From positions 1 through 26,578 of the forward strand of contig JAFTKI010000066.1 in NCBI GenBank assembly GCA_017453335.1: DNA of 26,578 nucleotides. The letters are read 5' to 3'. The stretch comes from Clostridia bacterium (GTDB lineage Bacteria > Bacillota_A > Clostridia > Oscillospirales > CAG-272). This document shows positions 15,451 to 24,203 of this stretch, one piece after another (positions within the stretch are counted from its first letter, which is position 1; each line of letters begins with the position of its first letter). The notes under the pieces were generated by a model. It ran no database searches and was not told the DNA's origin. It saw only the letters and a program-made list of their open reading frames with translations. The position numbers and the translations under genes were made by a program.

Positions 15451-15762
15451 ATGCTTTACCCTACAATTGAAGAACTTACCCAAGGCAACAAGTACAACCG
15501 TTATGAATTGGCGCTTGCAACCGCAAAATGTGCGCGTCTGATCACCGACGAATATGTTCGTCAGCACGATGCGGCTGTGAAATCGCAGACCGGAAACAAG
15601 GAGACCGACCGTCCCATCAACACCATGATCGACCGCGAGCTGCGCGACGAGAAGGCGGTAAAGGTTGCGATCCGCCGTATTCACTGCGGAAACTACAGCA
15701 TCGATCTCCATGCGGAGGATGCTGTTGAGGAGCCTGCAGAAGAAACCGAAGCCGACGCATAA
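15451..15762 (+). CDS. rpoZ: DNA-directed RNA polymerase omega subunit
   Basis: A 103-residue protein. The conserved core of omega is visible as YNRYELALATAKCARLI near residues 15-31 and RELRDEKAVKVAIRRI near residues 63-78. Omega helps the beta-prime subunit fold and join the polymerase core. The linker between them (QHDAAVKSQTGNKETDRPIN) and the acidic C-terminal tail VEEPAEETEADA are typical of Bacillota. AAGGAGA precedes the ATG at 15451. Its stop codon TAA touches the ATG of priA. In many relatives coaBC lies between these two genes; here it is absent. Confidence 0.93.
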   Translation: MLYPTIEELTQGNKYNRYELALATAKCARLITDEYVRQHDAAVKSQTGNKETDRPINTMIDRELRDEKAVKVAIRRIHCGNYSIDLHAEDAVEEPAEETEADA

Positions 15763-18261
15763 ATGAACGAAAGGGCAAGAGTCGCAGGGGTATGCCTTTT
15801 AGACAATCCCTTTGCGATCGACGGCGTATACGACTACAGAATACCCGAAGCATTGCTGGATGATGTGCGGCCGGGGGTGTTTGTAACGGTACCGTTCGGC
15901 ACCGCAAACCACCGCCGGCTGGCACTGGTGTGCGAGCTGAGAGAACAGTCGCAGTATGCCGAGCTGAAGTCGATCGTGGGCGTTTGTCCCGATAAGCTTT
16001 CCTTGGATGAGGAAATGCTGGGACTGTGCAGGTTCATGAAATTGCGTACGCTGTGTGCAACGGGAGATGCGGTGAGGGCAATGATCCCCACGGCTGCCCT
16101 GTCGCGCTTGGTTACGCTGTATGCGCCCGTTTCAGGTCATATCCCCCCCGATTCCGACGAGCGCGCTTCGTCGGATTTTGTAGTATATGAATGGATCAGC
16201 CAAAGGGGCGAGACCTCGCAGGAAGCCCTGCGGTCGCAGTTTGGCGCACAGGTCGAGCTGAAGCTGAAGCGGCTTTGCACCCGCGGATATCTGCAAAAGC
16301 GCGTGATCCTGAAGGACTCGGCGGCAGAGCGCACCGAAAAGCTGTGGAGTGCCGCCATGACCTCGGAAAAGCTGTTGGAGCTGGCGCAGGGACGTGTTGT
16401 GGACGGGATCCGTATCACCTCGGCAAAGCAAAAGGCGGTGGTGCGCCATTTTGCCGCAACCGATGAGGCACAGCCCACATCAAAGCTGTGTCAAGTGTTG
16501 GAGATCACCGAGGCACCGTTGCGTTCGCTTTGCGAAAAGGGCGTATTGGAGCTTTGCTATCGGCGCGTTGACCGCAATCCGTACAAAAGTGCGCGATTTG
16601 TAGGACAGACCGAGTTGAAGCTGAACGATGAGCAGACCGAGGCAGTGCGGACGCTGACCGAGCTTGCCGAATCGGGCGAGCCTCGCGCAGCACTCTTGCA
16701 CGGTGTGACGGGAAGCGGGAAGACCGTTGTGATGACGGCTTTGATCGACCGCTTGCTGGCACGGGGTAGGGGAGTGATCCTTTTGTTGCCCGAGATCGCG
16801 CTGACACCGCAATCGGTGTCGATCTTCTGTGCGCGGTACGGTGAGCGAGTGGCGGTGATCCATTCGGGACTTTCGGCGGGCGAGCGATACGACGCGTATT
16901 GCCGCATCCGAGAGGGAAGTGCCGACGTGGTGATCGGAACGCGCTCGGCAGTCTTTTCTCCTGTCAAAAACCTCGGCGCGATCATCATCGACGAGGAGCA
17001 GGAGCATACCTATAAATCCGATCAGAATCCGAAATATCACGCGCGGGATATCGCGCGATACCGTTGCGCCCATCACGGCGCATTGATGCTGTTGGCATCG
17101 GCAACGCCTTCTCTGGAAAGCTATACTAAGGCGAAGGAAGGCACCTATACGCTGGTGAAGCTGACCAAACGCTTTGGCGGTGCGCGCCTGCCGCGCGTGG
17201 AGATCGCCGATATGCGGCGCGAGGCAGGGGGAGGCAATCTTTCTCCCGTGGGCAATCTGCTTGCCGAACAGCTTTCCCGCGTGACGGCGGCAGGTGAGCA
17301 ATCGATCCTGTTTCTGAACCGTCGCGGCTACAATCATTTTGTTAGCTGTCGGTCGTGCGGCGAGGCGGTGACCTGTCCCTCCTGCTCGGTCTCAATGACC
17401 TATCACACACGGCGGGAGACCTACCGCGAGGGAGATCTGGTGTGCCATTGGTGCGGCAGACGTCAGCCCTTGCCCAAAACCTGTCCCTCGTGCGGCTCGG
17501 AGCATCTTGCACGCATGGGATTTGGCACACAGCGCGTGGAGGAGGAGCTGGGACAGCTGCTTCCGAGCGCGACCGTGATGCGCATGGACACCGACACCAC
17601 TTCCACAAAATTTGCTTATGATACCATGCTTACCGATTTCCGCGACCACAAGGCGGATGTGCTGGTGGGAACGCAGATGGTGACCAAGGGACACGATTTC
17701 CCCGATGTGACGCTGGTGGGCGTGTTGCTTGCCGATGCGTCGCTTTATCTGGACGATTACCGTGCCGCCGAGCGTACCTTTGCAATGCTCACGCAGGTGA
17801 TCGGACGCGCGGGACGGCGAGGCGAAAAAGAGGGATTGGCGATCATTCAAACCAACAATCCCGACAGCGAGGTCATTCGGCTGGCGTGTGCGCAGGACTA
17901 CGAAAGCTTTTACGAGCGCGAGATCGCGCTGCGCCGATTGCTGGTCTTTCCGCCCTATTGCGATATTGCGCTGATCACGCTGAGCAGTCTTTTGGAAAGC
18001 GAGCTTTTGCGCGCAGCCCCCTTGTTTGCCAAAGAATTGAAGCAAATGAGCGAGGGAGAATACAGTGACGTGGCTCTGGTCACGTTCGGGCCGTTTGAGG
18101 CACCCGTCTACCGCGTGGATAACCGATTCCGTATGCGGATGGTGCTCAAATGCAAGCTGACGCGCCGCACGCTTGCCATGCTGGCGGAGCTGATGTGCAA
18201 ATTTGCAACCAATATGAAAAAAATTACGGTGAGTGTTGATCTGAACCCCACAAGTTTGTAA
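15763..18261 (+). CDS. priA: Primosomal replication restart helicase PriA
   Basis: An 832-residue protein of normal PriA length. The N-terminal DNA-binding part starts AGVCLLDNPFAIDGVYDYRI. The helicase core has Walker A LLHGVTGSGKTVV (near 311-323) and the DEEQ box IIIDEEQEH (near 407). A zinc-binding insertion with eight cysteines lies near 528-580 (CRSCGEAVTCPSC, CHWCGR, CPSCGS). Later helicase motifs are VLVGTQMVTKGHDFPDV and QVIGRAGRRG. PriA recognises stalled forks and reloads the replicative helicase. The ATG at 15763 directly follows the rpoZ stop, so translation is probably coupled. It is part of the yicC operon. Confidence 0.97.
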   Translation: MNERARVAGVCLLDNPFAIDGVYDYRIPEALLDDVRPGVFVTVPFGTANHRRLALVCELREQSQYAELKSIVGVCPDKLSLDEEMLGLCRFMKLRTLCATGDAVRAMIPTAALSRLVTLYAPVSGHIPPDSDERASSDFVVYEWISQRGETSQEALRSQFGAQVELKLKRLCTRGYLQKRVILKDSAAERTEKLWSAAMTSEKLLELAQGRVVDGIRITSAKQKAVVRHFAATDEAQPTSKLCQVLEITEAPLRSLCEKGVLELCYRRVDRNPYKSARFVGQTELKLNDEQTEAVRTLTELAESGEPRAALLHGVTGSGKTVVMTALIDRLLARGRGVILLLPEIALTPQSVSIFCARYGERVAVIHSGLSAGERYDAYCRIREGSADVVIGTRSAVFSPVKNLGAIIIDEEQEHTYKSDQNPKYHARDIARYRCAHHGALMLLASATPSLESYTKAKEGTYTLVKLTKRFGGARLPRVEIADMRREAGGGNLSPVGNLLAEQLSRVTAAGEQSILFLNRRGYNHFVSCRSCGEAVTCPSCSVSMTYHTRRETYREGDLVCHWCGRRQPLPKTCPSCGSEHLARMGFGTQRVEEELGQLLPSATVMRMDTDTTSTKFAYDTMLTDFRDHKADVLVGTQMVTKGHDFPDVTLVGVLLADASLYLDDYRAAERTFAMLTQVIGRAGRRGEKEGLAIIQTNNPDSEVIRLACAQDYESFYEREIALRRLLVFPPYCDIALITLSSLLESELLRAAPLFAKELKQMSEGEYSDVALVTFGPFEAPVYRVDNRFRMRMVLKCKLTRRTLAMLAELMCKFATNMKKITVSVDLNPTSL

Positions 18262-18268
18262 TACTTCA

Positions 18269-18296
18269 TCTTGAATTTACATATTCGTGCTATGAT
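18269..18296 (+). promoter_or_regulatory. Possible promoter of def-fmt
   Basis: TATGAT (18291-18296) with extended TGC lies about 30 bases before the def start. A TCTTGA at 18269-18274 is 16 bases upstream and matches the -35 only loosely. The 67-base gap after priA is the longest in this part of the cluster. Confidence 0.38.
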
Positions 18297-18328
18297 GGGG
18301 AACGGTAATATACAGATAGGAGATAGCT

Positions 18329-18784
18329 ATGGCAAAATTGAAAATCGTAAAGATGGGGGACGACGTTCTGCGCAAGGTCTGCCGTCCCGTAGAAAAGATC
18401 ACTCCCCGCATCATCACGCTGCTTGACGATATGATCGAAACGATGCGCGATGCCGACGGATGCGGACTTGCCGCACCGCAGGTGGGAATTTTGCGCCGTA
18501 TTGCGGTGGTCGAGGTCGAAGCGGGACAGGTGATCGAGCTGATCAATCCCAAGATCATTGCTTACGCGGGAGAACAGAGGGATACCGAGGGATGTCTTTC
18601 GATTCCCGGCAGATGGGGTATCACCAAGCGTCCGATGCACGTGACGGTGAGAGCAACAAACCGCCACGGAGAGGAATTTGAGGTGAGCGGAAGCGAGCTT
18701 TTGGCGCGCGCGTTGTGTCATGAGATCGACCATCTGGACGGCAAGCTGTTTATCGATTGCATGATTGAGGAGCTTGAGCCGTGA
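18329..18784 (+). CDS. def: Peptide deformylase
   Basis: A 151-residue protein with all three deformylase motifs: GCGLAAPQVG (near 43-52), EGCLSIPG (near 87-94) and HEIDHLDG (131-138). The metal ligands would be the Cys of EGCLS and the two His of HEIDH. It removes the formyl group from the N-terminal methionine of new proteins, normally with Fe2+. TAGGAG lies nine bases before the ATG at 18329. Its TGA overlaps the GTG start of fmt, so the enzymes that add and remove formyl groups are made together. Confidence 0.97.
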   Translation: MAKLKIVKMGDDVLRKVCRPVEKITPRIITLLDDMIETMRDADGCGLAAPQVGILRRIAVVEVEAGQVIELINPKIIAYAGEQRDTEGCLSIPGRWGITKRPMHVTVRATNRHGEEFEVSGSELLARALCHEIDHLDGKLFIDCMIEELEP

Positions 18785-19716
18785 GAATCTTATTTATGGG
18801 AACGCCCGATTTCGCGCTGTTTTCGCTTCGCGCGATGGTTGAGGCGGGAGAAAACATCATCGGAGTGGTCACCCAACCCGACAAGCCCAAGGGACGCGGA
18901 TACGCGCTCCTGCCGCCGCCCGTAAAGGTGTATGCGCTGGAGCAGGGGATCCCCGTGTATCAGCCGAGCACTCTGAAAGGCGAGGAATTTCGGGCATTTT
19001 TGGAGGAGCAAGCCCCCGATCTGATCGTGGTAGCGGCTTACGGAAAGATCCTGCCGAAAAACGTGCTTGATTTTCCGAAGTACGGTTGCTTGAACGTACA
19101 CGGCTCGCTGTTGCCCGAGTATCGCGGAGCGGCACCGATGCAGCGCGCGATCATGGACGGAAAGCGCAAAACGGGTGTGACCATCATGCAGATGGATGTG
19201 GGACTTGACACGGGAGATATGCTGCTCGTGCAAGAAATCGAGATTGGCGAGAATGACAATTTTGAAACTGTGCATGATAATTTGGGTGCGTGTGGCGCGG
19301 AGGCGATGCTTCGCGCGCTGGATGCTCTGAGAAACGGAACGCTGACGCCAGTCAAGCAGGACGATGCGCTTGCAACTTATGCGGCAAAGATTGAGAAGAG
19401 CGATTGCTTGATCGATTTTTCAAGGAGTGCCGAGGCGGTACACAATCAGATACGCGGACTCTCTCCGATTCCGCTTGCGTTCACGCACACGGCGGACGGC
19501 AAGATGCTGAAGGTGATTGCATCGGAGGTAGCCGAGAGAGAGGCTGAACACGAGGCGGTGGGCGAGGTGCTTTCCTTGGAGAAGGGAAGGATCACGGTTG
19601 CTTGCGGAAGGGGAGCTGTGGACTTGCTGGTGGTACTTCCCGAGGGCAAGAAGCGCATGAATGCGGCAGACTTTATCAACGGCCGCAAGATCGCAAAAGG
19701 TGACGTGCTCAACTAA
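18781..19716 (+). CDS. fmt: Methionyl-tRNA formyltransferase
   Basis: A 311-residue protein starting MRILFMGTPDFALFSLRAMV. The formyl-donor site has LNVHGSLLPEYRGAAPMQ (near 104-121) and MDVGLDTGDML (near 138-148), giving the Asn, His and Asp catalytic set. The C-terminal tRNA-binding domain includes IRGLSPIPLAF. It transfers a formyl group from 10-formyl-tetrahydrofolate to initiator Met-tRNA. The start is GTG at 18781, inside the sequence GTGA that also ends def; this four-base overlap decides the start. A mirror-image repeat element begins 15 bases after the stop. Confidence 0.97.
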   Translation: MRILFMGTPDFALFSLRAMVEAGENIIGVVTQPDKPKGRGYALLPPPVKVYALEQGIPVYQPSTLKGEEFRAFLEEQAPDLIVVAAYGKILPKNVLDFPKYGCLNVHGSLLPEYRGAAPMQRAIMDGKRKTGVTIMQMDVGLDTGDMLLVQEIEIGENDNFETVHDNLGACGAEAMLRALDALRNGTLTPVKQDDALATYAAKIEKSDCLIDFSRSAEAVHNQIRGLSPIPLAFTHTADGKMLKVIASEVAEREAEHEAVGEVLSLEKGRITVACGRGAVDLLVVLPEGKKRMNAADFINGRKIAKGDVLN

Positions 19717-19960
19717 ACGGCTACCCGCTATGTTCGCACAAACCCCGCAGTAAAAGTTTTGGTCGAGCTTTTTCAAAAGCTCGCACAGGTCAAGGGCGTG
19801 AAGCCCTTGTCGCTCGTCGCAACGAGCGAAATCACCCTCGGCGTTTTCTTTTGGTAACTTTTCTTTTGCGCCTTTGGTGTCAAAAGAAAAGTGGCTGAGG
19901 AGTTTTATATAGGCAACAGCCTGTTGCCTTAAAAGATGTCTGTTTGTATTTTGAAATACA

Positions 19961-20010
19961 CCTCATCCGTCACTCGCAGGCTCGTGCCACCTTCTCCTCA
20001 AGGAGAAGGC
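19961..20010 (+). repeat. CCTCATCC palindromic repeat, copy in element I (left)
   Basis: CCTCATCCGTCACTCGCAGG followed by CTCGTGCCAC and the hairpin CCTTCTCCTCAAGGAGAAGG. It is identical to 23778-23827. Confidence 0.85.
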
Positions 20011-20138
20011 TCTCATAGTTCCTGCCTTCAGTAAGGTTACGCACGATATGTGATGCGCTTTTACTTCACATTCTTAAATCGTTTTGAATGATACAAAATG
20101 GCTGTGCTTTAACCTGTTTCAGCGGCTGATTTTTGGAA

Positions 20139-20185
20139 GCCTTCTCCTTGAGGAGAAGGGGGACCGCGTAGTGGTGGATGAGGTG
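20139..20185 (-). repeat. CCTCATCC palindromic repeat, copy in element I (right, inverted)
   Basis: Reads GCCTTCTCCTTGAGGAGAAG, GGGGACCGCG, TAGTGGTGGATGAGGTG on the plus strand. It is the inverse of the left copy with a changed middle (CCACCACTACGCGGT in place of CGTCACTCGCAGGCTCGTG). Confidence 0.85.
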
Positions 20186-20498
20186 TGAAAAAGCGGCTGA
20201 GGCGTTTTATATAGGCAACAAGCTGTTGCTAACTGCAAAGATTTTGCCCGCTTTTTCTTTTGGCTTTGTAGGCGCAAAATGAAAAGATGTTCCGCTACGC
20301 TCCACGGCATTGCAAGCAATGCCACTTTGCAAAAAGAAAAGCGCCGTATAAGAATTTCGCCCTCTGCGGAGGGCGAGGAGGCTTTCGCGCCCTCCACCGC
20401 GCGAGCTTTTGAGAAAAGGACACGCGCAAGCGCGCGACCAAAACTTTTCAAACAAGCTTGTGCGAACATGATGCGCCAAGTTTTGAAAGGAGAAACCG

Positions 20499-21203
20499 AT
20501 GTTTTTTGGATGGTTTTATTACGATTGGACGATTCTGATCGTCCTGCCCGCAATGCTGTTCGCAATGATTGCACAGCTAAAAGTGAATAGCACCTTCGAA
20601 CGCTACAGTAAGGTCAATACCCGCTCGGGGATGACCGCCGCTCAAGCCGCCCGTAATATGCTGGACGCAAACGGTCTTTATGACGTGATGATCGCCCGTA
20701 CCAAAGGGCATTTGTCCGACCACTATAACCCCAAGGACAGAACCCTGTATCTCTCCGATAGCGTGCATGATTCGCGTAGCTCCGCTGCCATCGGTGTTGC
20801 TTGTCACGAGGCAGGTCATGCGCTCCAGCACGCAAAGAAATATGCACCCCTGCATATCCGTATGAGTATGGTTCCCGTGTGCAATATCGGCTCGGGACTC
20901 GCTATGCCTCTTTTCCTCATCGGACTCCTTTTCGCAGGTGACTTCGGCTACGTTTTCATGCTGATCGGTATTGCGCTGTTTTCGCTGGCGACCCTGTTCC
21001 AGCTTGTCACCCTTCCCGTTGAGTTCGATGCGTCCAAACGCGCTTTGGCGGGAATGGAAAGCTACGGAATTCTGGCACAGGACGAGATCGGCGGCGCTAA
21101 AAAGGTGCTGTCCGCCGCAGCAATGACCTACGTTGCGGCACTTGCTACGTCGCTTTTGTCGCTGTTGAGATTGATCCTGATCGCTAACAGCCGCCGCGAT
21201 TGA
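20499..21203 (+). CDS. YugP-type membrane zinc metallopeptidase
   Basis: A 234-residue protein with membrane spans at about residues 4-22, 124-168 and near the C-terminus (205-228). The zinc motif HEAGH is at residues 103-107 within ACHEAGHALQHAKKYAPL. The preceding LSDHYNPKDRTLYLS and SSAAIGVACHE are typical of the YugP (zinc peptidase 2, PF04298) family. The role in cells is not established. The ATG at 20499 has AAAGGAG six bases upstream. It is common in this neighbourhood before rsmB in Clostridia. Its stop is 25 bases from the rsmB ATG, so the two are co-transcribed. Fold-back element I lies directly upstream, so its promoter must be in or near that repeat. Confidence 0.92.
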   Translation: MFFGWFYYDWTILIVLPAMLFAMIAQLKVNSTFERYSKVNTRSGMTAAQAARNMLDANGLYDVMIARTKGHLSDHYNPKDRTLYLSDSVHDSRSSAAIGVACHEAGHALQHAKKYAPLHIRMSMVPVCNIGSGLAMPLFLIGLLFAGDFGYVFMLIGIALFSLATLFQLVTLPVEFDASKRALAGMESYGILAQDEIGGAKKVLSAAAMTYVAALATSLLSLLRLILIANSRRD

Positions 21204-21228
21204 TTTTTTGAAAAACAAGGAGCGATCC

Positions 21229-22503
21229 ATGACGGTTCGAGAGATAGCCCTGCAGGTTTTGAATAAATGCGTGCTGTCGGAGCAGTATTCCAATATTGCC
21301 TTGGATACAGCACTTTCGCGCCATACCCTCACCGCCGCAGACCGAGGTCTTTTGACCGCATTGGTCTACGGCGTTTTGGAGCGCGGAATTACGCTTGATT
21401 ATTGGATCGATTCGCTTGCCACCCAAAAGGGCGAGATCGACGCCGGCACACGCACGCTCCTGCGCATGGGACTGTATCAGCTTGCGTTTCTTGACCGTGT
21501 CCCCGATCACGCCGCCGTGAATGAAACGGTCTCCTTGGCACCGCGCCGTACAAAGGGCTTTGTCAATGCCATCCTGCGCGCTTTTTTGCGACGGGACAAG
21601 CAGATCGATCTGCCCGACCGCGAGCGCGATACGGTTGCGTATCTGTCGGTGCGGTATTCCTTTTTGCCCGCGATCTGCCAAGCCTTTTTGGAGATATACG
21701 GAGTGGAACGCACCGAGTCAATATTGGCTGCGTTCTGCCAAAAGCCGCCCTTGAATCTGCGCACCAATACGCTGAAGATCTCACGGGACGAGCTGATCGA
21801 GCGGCTGACCGAAAAGGGATATGCGGCAAGTGCAACGTTTGAAAGCCCGAACGGTATCTGCTTGTCGGGTGCCGCAGTTCCCGAGCTTCCCGGCTTTGAT
21901 GACGGTTGGTTTTTCGTGCAGGACGAGGCATCCCAGCTTTGTGTGGAGGCTTTGGATGCACACCGCGGTATGCGGGTTCTTGATACCTGTGCGTGTCCCG
22001 GCTCCAAGTCCTTCGGAGCGGCGATCGATATGCAGAACGAGGGAGAGGTCATTTCCTGTGACCTACATAAAAATAAACTGTCGCTGGTCGAGCGGGGAGC
22101 CGCACGGCTTGGAATTGAGATCATACGGGTGGGCGAGCGCGATGCGCGAGCCGCGAATCCCGAATGGAAGGGAACCTTTGACCGTGTGTTGTGTGACGTT
22201 CCCTGCTCGGGCTTTGGCGTGTTTGCCAAAAAGCCCGAATTGCGCTATAAGGATCCCGCAAAAAGCGCGGCGTTGCCCGCGATCCAACGGGAGATTCTGA
22301 ACACCTCGGCGGAGTTTGTCAAAGCAGGCGGACAGCTTGTTTATTCGACCTGTACGCTCCTGCCGCGGGAGAACGGAGAGAATGTTCACGCTTTTTTGGC
22401 GGAGCATCCCGAATTTGAATTGTTGCGTGAGCGCACGCTGTATCCCGATGTGGACGGGACAGACGGATTTTATTTTGCGGTATTGAAAAAACGGCAGGGA
22501 TAA
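21229..22503 (+). CDS. rsmB: 16S rRNA (cytosine-5) methyltransferase RsmB
   Basis: A 424-residue protein. The N-terminal third is a NusB-like RNA-binding domain (MTVREIALQVLNK onward). The SAM-binding domain has DTCACPGSKSFGAAIDM. Two catalytic cysteines lie in DVPCSGFGVF (near residue 325) and in YSTCTLLPRENGENV (near residue 373). The enzyme methylates C967 (E. coli numbering) of 16S rRNA. I chose the ATG at 21229 because AAGGAG sits six bases upstream; an in-frame TTG at 21208 would add seven polar residues. It is followed by rlmN after 60 bases, the usual order in Bacillota. Confidence 0.95.
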   Translation: MTVREIALQVLNKCVLSEQYSNIALDTALSRHTLTAADRGLLTALVYGVLERGITLDYWIDSLATQKGEIDAGTRTLLRMGLYQLAFLDRVPDHAAVNETVSLAPRRTKGFVNAILRAFLRRDKQIDLPDRERDTVAYLSVRYSFLPAICQAFLEIYGVERTESILAAFCQKPPLNLRTNTLKISRDELIERLTEKGYAASATFESPNGICLSGAAVPELPGFDDGWFFVQDEASQLCVEALDAHRGMRVLDTCACPGSKSFGAAIDMQNEGEVISCDLHKNKLSLVERGAARLGIEIIRVGERDARAANPEWKGTFDRVLCDVPCSGFGVFAKKPELRYKDPAKSAALPAIQREILNTSAEFVKAGGQLVYSTCTLLPRENGENVHAFLAEHPEFELLRERTLYPDVDGTDGFYFAVLKKRQG

Positions 22504-22563
22504 CAAAACTTTCCTTGCAAGATTTCCATAGAACCGACCGATACTGAGAAAGGAGACGAAGCA

Positions 22564-23628
22564 ATGGAAACGGGTCTGAAAAAAGAGCTGTTATCCCTTG
22601 ACGTGCAAGAGCTGGAGGAGTGGATGCTGTCGGCAGGAGAGGCGAAATTCCGTGCCAAGCAGTTGTTTCCCGCTTTGCACAAGGGGCTTTCTCCCGATGA
22701 GATGACAACCTTAGGGAAGCGTTTGCAGGAAAAGCTGAGAGAGCATTTTGTTTGGCATCTGCCACTGGTCGAGGAGAAGCTGGTCTCCCGTTTGGATGGG
22801 ACGGTAAAATATCTGTTTTCGCTGATCGACGGCAACTGTGTGGAGAGCGTGGTCATGCGCTATGAGCACGGCAACACCATTTGCATTTCGTCGCAGGTCG
22901 GCTGTCGTATGGGGTGTCGGTTTTGCGCTTCAACGATTGGCGGTCGGGTACGCGACCTGACTCCTGCCGAGCTGTTGGGACAGGTGATCGCCGCCCGGAA
23001 GGACCTTGGGGAGCGCATTTCCAACATTGTGATGATGGGGATCGGCGAGCCGCTGGACAATTACGACAACGTGATAAAATTTTTGCATCTTGTCAATGCG
23101 AAGGACGGTTTGAACATTGGGTACCGTCATATTTCGCTGTCCACGTGCGGAATTGTGGATAAGATCGAGCGTTTGATGGAGGAGGATCTTCCGATCACGC
23201 TGTCGATCTCGCTGCACGCGCCCGATGACGAGACGCGTTCGGCGATCATGCCGATCAACAACCGCTTTGGTGTAGATGCGCTCCTTGAGGCATGTCGCGC
23301 CTATTTTGCCCGAACGGGCAGGCGCATATCGTTTGAGTACACGCTGATTGCCGGTAAGAACGATTCGGTAGAAAATGCGCAGGCTTTGGCGAAGGTATTG
23401 AATGCCAAGCTGAGGTCGCGGACCGAGACGATGCCGATTCATGTAAATCTGATTCCCGTGAATGAGGTTAGTGAAACGGGATTCCGTCACTCCTCGCGCG
23501 ATGCGGTGAATGCGTTTGCGAAGGTATTGGAAACGAAGGGAATACGGGCAACGGTACGCAGGAAGCTGGGTTCGGACATCAACGCATCCTGCGGACAGCT
23601 CCGCCGCGCGGCAATGAAGAAAACATAA
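22564..23628 (+). CDS. rlmN: Dual 23S rRNA/tRNA adenine-2 methyltransferase RlmN (radical SAM)
   Basis: A 354-residue protein with the radical SAM cluster motif C114-x3-C118-x2-C121 in GCRMGCRFCASTIGG. IVMMGIGEPLDNYDNV and HISLSTCGIVDKI follow. The C-terminal RRKLGSDINASCGQLR contains the second catalytic cysteine. RlmN adds a methyl group to C2 of A2503 in 23S rRNA and A37 in some tRNAs. GAAAGGAGA precedes the ATG at 22564. In most relatives a PP2C phosphatase and a Ser/Thr kinase follow; here a fold-back repeat follows 18 bases after the stop. Confidence 0.97.
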   Translation: METGLKKELLSLDVQELEEWMLSAGEAKFRAKQLFPALHKGLSPDEMTTLGKRLQEKLREHFVWHLPLVEEKLVSRLDGTVKYLFSLIDGNCVESVVMRYEHGNTICISSQVGCRMGCRFCASTIGGRVRDLTPAELLGQVIAARKDLGERISNIVMMGIGEPLDNYDNVIKFLHLVNAKDGLNIGYRHISLSTCGIVDKIERLMEEDLPITLSISLHAPDDETRSAIMPINNRFGVDALLEACRAYFARTGRRISFEYTLIAGKNDSVENAQALAKVLNAKLRSRTETMPIHVNLIPVNEVSETGFRHSSRDAVNAFAKVLETKGIRATVRRKLGSDINASCGQLRRAAMKKT

Positions 23629-23777
23629 CCACCCGGCTCGCACCATGTTCGCACACCCCCTGCTTTAAAAGTTTTCGCCTACGCGCTTGCGCGTGTTCTT
23701 TTCTCAAAAGGCGGCGCAGGTGGAGGGCGCGAAAAATTCCTTACCGTATTCTTGTGACGGATGCTCCGCATCCTACA

Positions 23778-23827
23778 CCTCATCCGTCACTCGCAGGCTC
23801 GTGCCACCTTCTCCTCAAGGAGAAGGC
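23778..23827 (+). repeat. CCTCATCC palindromic repeat, copy in element II (left)
   Basis: It is identical over its length to 19961-20010, including the CCTTCTCCT/AGGAGAAGG hairpin at its inner end. Confidence 0.85.
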
Positions 23828-23979
23828 TCTCAAGAATCATTTGCTTGGGAAATGATAGGTTATAAGTAACTTATAAACCGTTTTATTATTATAAATAGAT
23901 TGTAAAAATGTTTTGTAAAATGGTTTTACTTAACAAGAATGTGTAGTACAACCTTTTTCAAGAGTGGGAACTTTTGAAA

Positions 23980-24026
23980 GCCTTCTCCTTGAGGAGAAGG
24001 GGGACCACGGAGTGGTGGATGAGGTG
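23980..24026 (-). repeat. CCTCATCC palindromic repeat, copy in element II (right, inverted)
   Basis: It is the inverse of the left copy with middle CCACCACTCCGTGGT, which itself forms a CCAC/GTGG hairpin, as in the right copy of element I. Confidence 0.85.
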
Positions 24027-24203
24027 TAGGATGCGGAGCATCCGTCACAAGAATACGGTAAGGAATTTTTCACGCCCTTGACCTGTGCAAGCTTTTGAGA
24101 AAAGCACACGCGCAAGCGCGTCGACCAAAACTTTTCAAGCAGAGGTTGTGCGAACAGGGGGCGTTGCGGTCTTCCCGTTACATATTGGTTTGGGGGAAAG
24201 GCG

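Larger units (their letters stand above)
19731..20468. mobile_element. MITE-like fold-back element I (738 bp, non-coding)
   Basis: The ends are TGTTCGCACA (19731-19740) and its exact inverse TGTGCGAACA (20459-20468). Inside both ends lies AAAAGTTTTGGTCG followed by a hairpin ending in CTCAAAAGCTCG or TTCAAAAGCTCG. Further in are inverted copies of the CCTCATCC repeat (19961-20010 and 20139-20185). Other small hairpins include CAAGGGC/GCCCTTG and CGCCCTC/GAGGGCG. No transposase frame is present. It fills the fmt-yugP spacer. The related element at 23646-24156 has the same ends and order. Confidence 0.75.
23646..24156. mobile_element. MITE-like fold-back element II (511 bp, non-coding)
   Basis: The ends are TGTTCGCACA (23646-23655) and TGTGCGAACA (24147-24156). 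Each arm is about 185 bases and the arms are inverse copies: a CACGCGCTTGCGCGTG-like hairpin, CTTTTCTCAAAAG, then about 50 identical bases including TTCCTTACCGTATTCTTGTG and GATGCTCCGCATCC, then the CCTCATCC repeat. The centre (about 23835-23975) is A+T-rich and unique. No coding frame fits. It sits between rlmN and the PASTA gene. Confidence 0.8.

Noticed and set aside
20279..20590. Small plus-strand frame in the right arm of element I
   Set aside because: It is made of hairpin repeat sequence and runs into the yugP start in another frame, without a ribosome binding site.
19731..24156. CRISPR array from the repeated CCTCATCC units
   Set aside because: There are only two units per locus, in inverted orientation and unevenly spaced, with no cas genes.
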